DNA from: Methylotenera sp. UBA6020
GTDB taxonomy: Bacteria; Pseudomonadota; Gammaproteobacteria; Burkholderiales; Methylophilaceae
Length of the DNA: 6,235 nt
Direction: 5' to 3'
Assembly (NCBI GenBank): GCA_002429455.1
Contig: DIZU01000159.1
Span: forward strand, 1-6,235
A program made the translations under genes and the position numbers. Below the pieces are notes generated by a model. It searched no databases. It was not told where the DNA came from and was given only the letters and a program-made list of their open reading frames with translations. Position 1 is the first letter of the stretch, and each line of letters opens with the position of its first letter. Positions 1 to 4,777 of the stretch are shown here, piece after piece.

Positions 1-669
1 ATGCGCAGCAAAGAAGAGGCCAACGATTACCGTTACTTCCCAGATCCTGATTTGTTGCCTTTAGTCATTACCGAGGCAGATAAAACGCTCGTTAAAGCGG
101 AGATGCCGGAATTGCCTGAAGCCATGAAAGCACGCTTTGAAGCGCAATACGGCTTATCAAACTATGATGCGAACGCGCTGACAACTTCACGCGCATTGGC
201 CGACTACTTTGTCGAAACAGTGAATGCCGGCGCCGATGCAAAGCAAGCGGCTAATTGGGTTATGGGCACTATATCGGCTAAACTCAATGCCGCTAGATTG
301 AACGAAGAGGAAACGCCAATTTCGGCCTCTCCTGTGGGTGCGGTGCAGTTGGCGCAGCTACTTAAGCGTATTGCCGACGGTACCATCTCAAACAATGCTG
401 CCAAGCAAGTATTTGAAGCGATGTGGGATGGCGAAGCCGATGTCGATGCCATTATCGAAGCAAAAGGTCTTAAACAAGTGTCGGACAGTGGCGCGATTGA
501 AGCGATTATTGATGAAGTATTGGCCGCCAATGCCACAATGGTAGAAGAATACAAAGCGGGTAAAGAAAAAGCCTTTAATGCGCTGGTTGGTCAAGCTATG
601 AAAGCGTCAAAAGGCAAAGCCAATCCGGCACAAGTTAACGATTTGCTAAAGAAAAAACTGACCGCTTAA
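1..669 (+). CDS. gatB: Aspartyl/glutamyl-tRNA(Asn/Gln) amidotransferase subunit B, C-terminal part (5' end outside window)
   Basis: Subunit B of the cytoplasmic GatCAB complex, which converts mischarged Glu-tRNA(Gln) and/or Asp-tRNA(Asn) to the amidated form using ammonia delivered from GatA. The visible 222 residues open with [18 protein letters not shown], a signature from the interior of GatB (normally roughly residue 265-290 of about 480). The ATG at position 1 is therefore almost certainly an internal methionine and not the start. Residues about 75-220 form the helical GatB/YqeY tail domain that contacts the tRNA, with the typical N-W-V-M-G (85-89) and a C-terminal [13 protein letters not shown] block (197-209) followed by V-N-D-L-L. 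The reading frame is intact and ends at a TAA. gatC and gatA would be expected upstream, outside the window. The next gene is convergent and only 3 bases away. Family assignment is very secure. Confidence 0.97.
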   Translation: MRSKEEANDYRYFPDPDLLPLVITEADKTLVKAEMPELPEAMKARFEAQYGLSNYDANALTTSRALADYFVETVNAGADAKQAANWVMGTISAKLNAARLNEEETPISASPVGAVQLAQLLKRIADGTISNNAAKQVFEAMWDGEADVDAIIEAKGLKQVSDSGAIEAIIDEVLAANATMVEEYKAGKEKAFNALVGQAMKASKGKANPAQVNDLLKKKLTA

Positions 670-672
670 ACC

Positions 673-1371
673 CTAACGGTTGCCTGAAACAGCTGGCTTG
701 TCAGTGCTTTTTACTGGCAAGTTAGCGGTAGGTGCGGTTTCAGGTAATGCGCTATTTTCGGTGGTATGGTTTTTCAGTGCAATGTAGCGTTGTTTGTCAT
801 CATCAAAACGTTTACGGGTGATTTCCATCGCTGCTTTGCGTTCGGTGATTTGTTGATCCTGTTTTGTGATTTCTGTTTGGTTGGCTTGCATATCAGCAGT
901 TAAATCAGCTGGAATGGGTTTTTTTCTTTTGCTAAAGCCGTCAGCGTATTTTTGAATATCTGCCAGGCGTTTTTGACTATTAATTTTTTGTAGTTGCAGG
1001 CCTTCTACCGTCACTTTATCGAGTTGCAAGTTACGATCACGCGCTAAATCAATTTCATTTTCATTGGTAAATGCGCTCAGTAGCGCTTTATCTTTTTTAT
1101 CTTGTTCCTGTTTGGCTAGGTCTATTGCTGGGTCTTGGTAGTTAGCCGGTTTGTTACGTTTGACGGTTATCCCATGCTGATTGATGATGGAGTTTTCACG
1201 ATTCGCATATTGCGCAGGAATTCTGTCACCATAATGCGTCGCACCCCTATCATCCTTCCACTTCACTATGTGGCTGGCACTAGTACTGTCTGCATGTGCC
1301 GGCTGCGCAAAGGCTAACAAGCTTATAAAACATAAACTGAGTAATTCGTGTGCAGTGATATGAAATTTCAT
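673..1371 (-). CDS. Exported DUF4124 domain-containing coiled-coil protein
   Basis: Protein of about 232 residues, probably periplasmic, function unknown. Residues 1-27 look like a Sec signal peptide: K2, a hydrophobic run L-L-S-L-C-F-I-S-L-L-A-F-A, and a likely cleavage after A-H-A. Residues about 34-75 match the DUF4124 pattern (H-I-V-K-W-K-D-D-R-G-A-T-H-Y-G-D-R-I-P), a short beta-rich module common in proteobacterial envelope proteins. Residues about 88-200 are rich in K, Q, E, D and R and look like a long coiled coil. The last 25 residues are a P/A/T-rich tail. The start is chosen at the ATG that directly precedes the signal peptide. A TTG at 1380 would add three residues and has a better-placed GAGG ribosome site. 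The gene follows pyrE on the same strand after a gap of about 47 bases, so co-transcription is likely. The domain call is from recognition of the motif; the function is not inferred. Confidence 0.8.
   Translation of the reverse strand: MKFHITAHELLSLCFISLLAFAQPAHADSTSASHIVKWKDDRGATHYGDRIPAQYANRENSIINQHGITVKRNKPANYQDPAIDLAKQEQDKKDKALLSAFTNENEIDLARDRNLQLDKVTVEGLQLQKINSQKRLADIQKYADGFSKRKKPIPADLTADMQANQTEITKQDQQITERKAAMEITRKRFDDDKQRYIALKNHTTENSALPETAPTANLPVKSTDKPAVSGNR
679..748 (+). terminator. Large nested hairpin downstream of gatB (possible terminator or 3' RNA structure)
   Basis: Two nested inverted repeats begin 10 bases after the gatB stop. The outer stem pairs 679-690 with 737-748 (12 pairs; core CCTGAAAC / GTTTCAGG is perfect). 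The inner stem pairs 692-705 with 713-726 (14 pairs) around the loop GCTTTTT. Five of the 26 pairs are G-T in the plus-strand DNA, so they become G-U pairs in plus-strand RNA but C-A mismatches in minus-strand RNA. This points to a structure acting in the gatB transcript. Only a weak T-rich stretch (TATTTT, near 753) follows, so classical rho-independent termination is uncertain. The whole element lies inside the 3' coding end of the convergent DUF4124 gene. Confidence 0.45.
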
Positions 1372-1385
1372 TTTTAGCAATTGAA

Positions 1386-1389
1386 CCTC
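1386..1389 (-). promoter_or_regulatory. Ribosome binding site (GAGG) that may select a TTG start for the DUF4124 gene
   Basis: Read on the minus strand, GAGG is followed by TTCAA and then an in-frame TTG (1378-1380), a spacing of 5. The same GAGG lies 14 bases from the ATG at 1371, which is too far for efficient use. The TTG therefore competes as the real start, giving a protein longer by three residues (M-L-K before the ATG methionine). The signal peptide is unaffected either way. Confidence 0.4.
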
Positions 1390-1418
1390 AGTAATTAAGC
1401 TTGGGCGCCTCTGTAAAA

Positions 1419-2081
1419 TCAAACAACGCCGTATTGTTGGCAATACGCTTCAACTGCATGCAAGTTATGCGCCATATTCTGTTGATTTTTTAAATAGCTC
1501 ATTAAATCGCTTAAACTTGTAATCGCACAAACGGGTATTTGATTGGTTTTGATCACTTCCTGCACAGCCGATAATTCGCCTAAACCTTTTTCCTGCCGAT
1601 CTATCGCAATTGCAACGCCGCAAGGACTGGCGCCGTTGGCATTGATGAGTTCAACAGATTCGCGCACCGAGGTACCAGCTGAAATCACGTCGTCAATGAT
1701 AAGTACTCGCCCCTTTAACGGGCTGCCGACAATCACGCCGCCTTCGCCGTGGTCCTTGGCTTCTTTGCGGTTGTAGGCATAGGGAATATTGTGACCATTT
1801 TTGGCAAATGCGATGGCAATACTGGCAACTAATGTAATACCCTTGTACGCAGGGCCAAACAGCATGTCAAATTGAATGCCGGAATTGGTAATGGCCGCCG
1901 CATAAAATTCACCGAGTTTCATCAGGCTCTCACCGTCATTAAATAGGCCGGCATTAAAAAAGTAAGGACTTAAGCGCCCCGCTTTAGTTTTGAATTCTCC
2001 AAAACGCAATACCTCTTTTTTGATGGCAAATGCGATAAACTCTTGTCGGAACTGATCTGGCTGTTGGGTCATATTATTCAT
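1419..2081 (-). CDS. pyrE: Orotate phosphoribosyltransferase
   Basis: Cytoplasmic enzyme of de novo pyrimidine synthesis. It joins orotate and PRPP to make orotidine 5'-monophosphate, the substrate of PyrF. Family marks are all present: K-S/T-G-R-x-S-P-Y-F-F-N-A-G-L-F (residues about 32-47), F-G-P-A-Y-K-G (75-81), the flexible catalytic loop Y-N-R-K-E-A-K-D-H-G-E-G-G (103-115), and the PRPP-binding motif V-L-I-I-D-D-V-I-S-A-G-T-S (126-138). The length of 220 residues is close to the usual 210-215. Two starts are possible: ATG at 2081 (used here) and ATG at 2072, three codons later. Neither has a clear Shine-Dalgarno sequence. A TATAAT hexamer sits 6 bases before the first ATG, which suggests a leaderless or near-leaderless message. 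The gene is divergent from xth across 30 bases and is followed on the same strand by the DUF4124 gene. Confidence 0.97.
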   Translation of the reverse strand: MNNMTQQPDQFRQEFIAFAIKKEVLRFGEFKTKAGRLSPYFFNAGLFNDGESLMKLGEFYAAAITNSGIQFDMLFGPAYKGITLVASIAIAFAKNGHNIPYAYNRKEAKDHGEGGVIVGSPLKGRVLIIDDVISAGTSVRESVELINANGASPCGVAIAIDRQEKGLGELSAVQEVIKTNQIPVCAITSLSDLMSYLKNQQNMAHNLHAVEAYCQQYGVV

Positions 2082-2092
2082 CTATCTATTAT
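2064..2092 (+). promoter_or_regulatory. Weak candidate promoter for xth, overlapping the pyrE start
   Basis: On the plus strand, TTGGGT (2064-2069; 3 of 6 matches) and TATTAT (2087-2092; 5 of 6 matches) are separated by 17 bases. TATATT at 2090-2095 is an alternative -10. The elements overlap the pyrE start codon and the pyrE -10 on the other strand, so the two promoters could not easily be occupied together. Match quality is modest. Confidence 0.22.
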
Positions 2093-2116
2093 ATTAATCA
2101 GGGATAAAGTTTTGAA
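2088..2116 (-). promoter_or_regulatory. Candidate sigma-70 promoter for pyrE
   Basis: Read on the minus strand there is a perfect -10 hexamer TATAAT (2093 to 2088) and, 17 bases upstream, TTCAAA (2116 to 2111; 4 of 6 matches to TTGACA). Transcription would be expected to begin near 2081, at the first base of the pyrE ATG. A second TATAAT occurs at 2123 to 2118 but has no recognisable -35 partner. The call rests on sequence pattern only. Confidence 0.4.
2100..2104 (+). promoter_or_regulatory. Ribosome binding site supporting the TTG start of xth
   Basis: AGGGA lies 7 bases before TTG 2112. It is only a moderate match to the Shine-Dalgarno consensus. It agrees with the homology-based start, which must begin at M-K-I-I-S-L-N, and no ATG or GTG is available at that place. 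Confidence 0.5.
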
Positions 2117-2915
2117 GATTATATCGCTAAACCTAAACGGCATACGTTCAGCTACAAACAAAGGCCTGTATGCATGGCTAAAAACACAAGATGCAGACAT
2201 TGTTTGCATGCAGGAAATCAAGGCGCAGCAAGCCGATATGACTGCTGAGATGTTAAGTCCAGCGGGCTATTATGGCAATTTTCATTATGCTGAAAAAAAA
2301 GGCTACAGTGGTGTTGGTATTTATTCAAAAGCTAAGCCAGATAGGGTGATTGAGGGTTTAGGCAACTCAAATTTAGGCCATGCCCATAAAGGCGTGGCGG
2401 ATATTGATAGCGAAGGCCGTTATTTAGAATGCTGGTTTGGTAATCTAAGTGTCATTTCGCTATATTTGCCCAGCGGCTCAAGTGGTGAGGAACGTCAGGC
2501 CTTCAAGTTTAGTGTCATGACGCGTTTTATGCTGCATTTGCAAGCACTGATTGCCAGTGGTCGCGAAGTGGTGATTTGTGGTGACTGGAATATCGCACAC
2601 AAAGAAGCAGATCTTAAAAATTACAAAGGCAACAGGAAGAATTCAGGTTTTTTACCTGAAGAACGTGTGTGGTTGACCGAGTTGTTTGACCAAGTAGGCT
2701 GGGTAGATGTATACCGCAAGGTACACCCAAATACAACTGACGAATGCTATACCTGGTGGAGTAATCGTGGGCAAGCTTGGGCCAAGAATGTGGGTTGGCG
2801 TATTGATTATCAAATTGCTACGCCTATAATCGCCAGCAAGGCTGTTGCAGCGAGTATCTATAAGGATGAGCGCTTTAGCGACCACGCGCCTTTGATTGTA
2901 GAGTACAAAGATTAA
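2112..2915 (+). CDS. xth: Exodeoxyribonuclease III (AP endonuclease, ExoIII/Xth family)
   Basis: Mg-dependent DNA repair nuclease that cleaves 5' to abasic sites and trims 3' ends in base excision repair. The start is the TTG at 2112, because the protein then opens with the family's canonical M-K-I-I-S-L-N-L-N-G-I-R and has 267 residues (E. coli XthA has 268). A purine-rich AGGGA lies 7 bases upstream of this TTG. Active-site residues of the endonuclease/exonuclease/phosphatase fold are visible: N7, E35 (Q-E-I-K), Y118 (S-L-Y-L-P-S-G), D158 and N160 (G-D-W-N-I-A-H), D232 (G-W-R-I-D-Y), and D257/H258 (S-D-H-A-P-L). The Y-T-W-W-S-x-R-G-Q-A-W-A-K-N-V-G-W block is typical of this subfamily. An upstream in-frame ATG at 2043 would add 23 non-homologous residues and run over pyrE, so it is rejected. 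The gene is divergent from pyrE and convergent, with a 7-base gap, on the DUF1223 gene. Confidence 0.95.
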   Translation: MKIISLNLNGIRSATNKGLYAWLKTQDADIVCMQEIKAQQADMTAEMLSPAGYYGNFHYAEKKGYSGVGIYSKAKPDRVIEGLGNSNLGHAHKGVADIDSEGRYLECWFGNLSVISLYLPSGSSGEERQAFKFSVMTRFMLHLQALIASGREVVICGDWNIAHKEADLKNYKGNRKNSGFLPEERVWLTELFDQVGWVDVYRKVHPNTTDECYTWWSNRGQAWAKNVGWRIDYQIATPIIASKAVAASIYKDERFSDHAPLIVEYKD

Positions 2916-2922
2916 TAAGAGG

Positions 2923-3738
2923 TTAATTACAAAAAGGCAACTGCAGGCTTTGTAGAATTTGACCATTGCGGGCGTCTTGCACAAAAATCACGGCTCCCGC
3001 ATTATGCCCTTGCCAGCCCGATTTTAAGGTGATATTTTTTGCAAACTCATTTTTGTGATTGAATTGGTATGCGCCTAAAAATTCGCGCACCACATAATCG
3101 TGTTTTAACTCGCGGCCATTGTTCTCGCCCGCACTGACTTGGCTGACTAATCTGTTTTCATAAATCGCGATGAAAATATCGGCATGCTTTAAATCTTTCG
3201 TCAAATTATTCGCCGCATCATTCGTCTTAACCGCTCGTGCCGTGGCTTTGATTAAAATCTCATCATTGGCTTGATTGGTGGCGTCCAGGGTTAAATGGGT
3301 GCGCGCAGGCTGCTTCAAGTTAATTTCCACCGCTTGATTTAGGCGCGATCCATCCCAGCCTCTAAAATCTTTACCGTTAAAAATAAATTGTGGCGTGTAA
3401 ACAAAGCCTGCACCACTTAAGGCCGCTACTCTGCGTTGCCTGTCACTAAATTCTGATTTGGAAAACTTATCTTTCCAGCCAATGTAGTCCCAATAATCCA
3501 CATGAAACGCGAGTGCTACAACTTTGCTGGCATCCAATTTAAGGCCACTCAACCATTTGTCGGCAGGTGGGCAGCTACTGCAGCCTTCGGACGTATAAAG
3601 TTCGAGTAATGGCACGGTTTGTGTGCCACTTTTTGCAGAACAGTCTGCGGCCATTACATGGATGGACATGATGCACAACGCTAAAGGTGTAAGCAGATGA
3701 CTAATGACTTTGGCTAATTTTTGATGGTCTAACCGCAT
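2923..3738 (-). CDS. Exported DUF1223 family protein with thioredoxin-like CxxC motif
   Basis: Predicted periplasmic protein of 271 residues, exact role unknown. The N-terminus (residues 1-30) is a Sec signal peptide with basic residues, a hydrophobic core L-L-T-P-L-A-L-C-I-M-S-I-H-V, and likely cleavage after V-M-A. The mature start carries L-L-E-L-Y-T-S-E-G-C-S-S-C-P-P-A-D (residues 44-60), the DUF1223 signature, with CxxC at C53/C56 as in thioredoxin-fold proteins. It is followed by H-V-D-Y-W-D-Y-I-G-W-K-D (79-90) and T-P-Q (115-117), where P116 is placed like the cis-proline of thioredoxins. Two further cysteines occur in the mature chain, C33 and the penultimate C270. The start is taken at ATG 3738 because GTGAG lies 7 bases upstream as a weak ribosome site; a GTG at 3750 would add four residues. 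A redox or thiol-related role is an inference from the motif only. The gene is convergent with xth and divergent from the M48-like gene. Confidence 0.85.
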   Translation of the reverse strand: MRLDHQKLAKVISHLLTPLALCIMSIHVMAADCSAKSGTQTVPLLELYTSEGCSSCPPADKWLSGLKLDASKVVALAFHVDYWDYIGWKDKFSKSEFSDRQRRVAALSGAGFVYTPQFIFNGKDFRGWDGSRLNQAVEINLKQPARTHLTLDATNQANDEILIKATARAVKTNDAANNLTKDLKHADIFIAIYENRLVSQVSAGENNGRELKHDYVVREFLGAYQFNHKNEFAKNITLKSGWQGHNAGAVIFVQDARNGQILQSLQLPFCN

Positions 3739-3892
3739 GGCTATACTCACTGATTTATATAAAAATTAGTCGACATCCTTATGTAAAACTTACAAGTCAC
3801 AGCTTGTTTTAATTAATGGACTATTTGCAGAGATAGCGGTCTAACCATAGGTGTACTGGCTTCGCCTATAACAAATTAAGTTTGAATGTTTA
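3739..3892. other. Divergent intergenic region between the DUF1223 and M48-like genes
   Basis: About 150 AT-rich bases with no credible ORF. They must hold promoters for both flanking exported-protein genes, but I see no convincing -35/-10 pair for either. On the minus strand, TATATA (3761 to 3756) and TTTACA (3787 to 3782) are 20 bases apart, which is too far. On the plus strand, TATAAC (3867-3872) has no -35 partner. A small inverted repeat, ACAAG / CTTGT, occurs at 3792-3796 and 3803-3807, followed by TTT. A stronger one at 3847-3869 is listed separately. Confidence 0.4.
3847..3869 (+). promoter_or_regulatory. Short hairpin in the leader of the M48-like gene
   Basis: ATAGGTG (3847-3853) pairs with CGCCTAT (3863-3869) to give seven pairs, one of them G-U in plus-strand RNA, around a 9-base loop. 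It ends 23 bases before the ATG. It could be an RNA structure in the 5' leader or a protein-binding inverted repeat. No Shine-Dalgarno sequence is evident between it and the start codon. Confidence 0.25.
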
Positions 3893-4741
3893 ATGATTAT
3901 TAAATTTTCTCATTGTTTAGCTCTACTTGCACTCTTGAGTTGTAGTGTTGCTGTGTCTGCGCAAGAACTTGATATTAAAAGTGTGCCGGCTAGTATCAGC
4001 AATTTCTATTCAGATGTTGGTATGCGGATGCGTCTTGCCACCAAGCCCAATACAGAGGCTTGTAACGGTGAACAATGTGTATTGAATAGTGCATTTGATA
4101 AAGAAGTGAAGCAAGTGGGCGAGCGCCTGGCAACTGTTGCTTATGATGTGTATCCAGACCTTAGCAAAAGAGTGCAGAGATTTACATTTAAAGTGGTCAA
4201 TATAAAAGAATCTGGCATGGCGTCTAATGGGGCTGGCAAGATCGTGGTTTTTCGTGGTACTCAGAATTTAGAACTAAGTGAAGATGCTATCGCTTTTATC
4301 CTGGCGCGTGAAATGGGTCATGTGATTGGAAAGCATCACAAAAAAAACACTTCAACCAGAATTATATTTTCGGTATTAACGAGTATTCTGTTTCCAGCGG
4401 TCACACTGTTTAACGCTTCTAATGTGGCTGCGCAAGCCACCACAACGGCTGTGACCAGTGTAGCGTCTACAGCGACCTCATACTTTGGTTCTGAAGCTGC
4501 CATCTCTAAAATTAGACCGAGTCAGCTTATTGAGTCGGACGATATCGCGATTGCATTATTAGACGCCCAAGGTTGGGATATGCGGTCAGTAGCCAGCGCA
4601 TTGCAACTGGACGATGTTGAGTCGAATGGCTGGTTGAGAGACTTACATACTACAGAGCAATATCTCAATAATCTGATACATCAGGCAGATGCAGATGCGC
4701 CTAAATTGGAAGTCAGTACCTTAGAAGATAAAAGTGAGTAA
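3893..4741 (+). CDS. Exported M48-like metallopeptidase homologue with altered zinc motif
   Basis: Protein of 282 residues, probably periplasmic. Residues 1-23 are a signal peptide (K4, hydrophobic L-A-L-L-A-L-L-S-C-S-V-A-V-S-A, cleavage before Q24). L-L-S-C at 14-17 is a poor lipobox, so a lipoprotein is possible but less likely. The layout follows M48 (BepA/HtpX/LoiP-type) peptidases: a helical lead-in with a C57/C62 pair, then G-M-A-S-N-G-A-G-K-I-V-V-F-R-G (108-122) where M48 enzymes have N-A-F-A-x-x-G-G-x-I-x-V, then A-F-I-L-A-R-E-M-G-H-V-I-G-K-H-H (134-149) at the HExxH position, and E-S-D-D-I-A-I-A-L-L-D-A-Q-G-W-D (214-229) at the third-ligand ESxAD position. The first zinc His is Arg139 (codon CGT at 4307-4309), so catalysis is doubtful. 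The segment 157-198 between the motifs is hydrophobic, then A/T/S-rich, and may contact membrane. No clear ribosome site precedes the ATG. The M48 relationship is my reading of motif order. Confidence 0.75.
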   Translation: MIIKFSHCLALLALLSCSVAVSAQELDIKSVPASISNFYSDVGMRMRLATKPNTEACNGEQCVLNSAFDKEVKQVGERLATVAYDVYPDLSKRVQRFTFKVVNIKESGMASNGAGKIVVFRGTQNLELSEDAIAFILAREMGHVIGKHHKKNTSTRIIFSVLTSILFPAVTLFNASNVAAQATTTAVTSVASTATSYFGSEAAISKIRPSQLIESDDIAIALLDAQGWDMRSVASALQLDDVESNGWLRDLHTTEQYLNNLIHQADADAPKLEVSTLEDKSE

Positions 4742-4759
4742 ATTTTTGATTATGAAGTT

Positions 4760-4777
4760 AAATAGATGACTATTTTT
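4760..4777. terminator. Weak possible bidirectional terminator between the M48-like and ampG genes
   Basis: AAATAG (4760-4765) and CTATTT (4770-4775) form a perfect 6-pair stem around the loop ATGA, followed by more T on the plus strand. The stem has only one G-C pair and would be unstable. It sits between the two convergent stop codons and overlaps the last codons of ampG. Confidence 0.2.

Noticed and set aside
204..554. Open frame of 116 codons on the minus strand inside gatB
   Set aside because: It lies wholly opposite the well-conserved gatB tail domain, has low-complexity A/S/I-rich content and no ribosome site. It is a shadow of the real gene.
1135..1317. Plus-strand open frame of 60 codons inside the DUF4124 gene
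   Set aside because: It lies opposite the conserved DUF4124 module and signal peptide, with no ribosome site or recognisable protein features.
2043..2111. ATG-started 5' extension of xth
   Set aside because: The 23 extra residues are not part of the ExoIII fold and overlap pyrE on the other strand. The family N-terminus begins at TTG 2112.
2934..2955. Possible terminator between xth and the DUF1223 gene, around the CTGCAG palindrome and TTTTTG on the minus strand
   Set aside because: No stem longer than a few pairs could be formed without bulges, so there is not enough support to list it.
2652..2984. Minus-strand open frame of 110 codons spanning the ends of xth and the DUF1223 gene
   Set aside because: It overlaps two confidently identified genes and its translation has no recognisable domain. 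It is best explained as a shadow.
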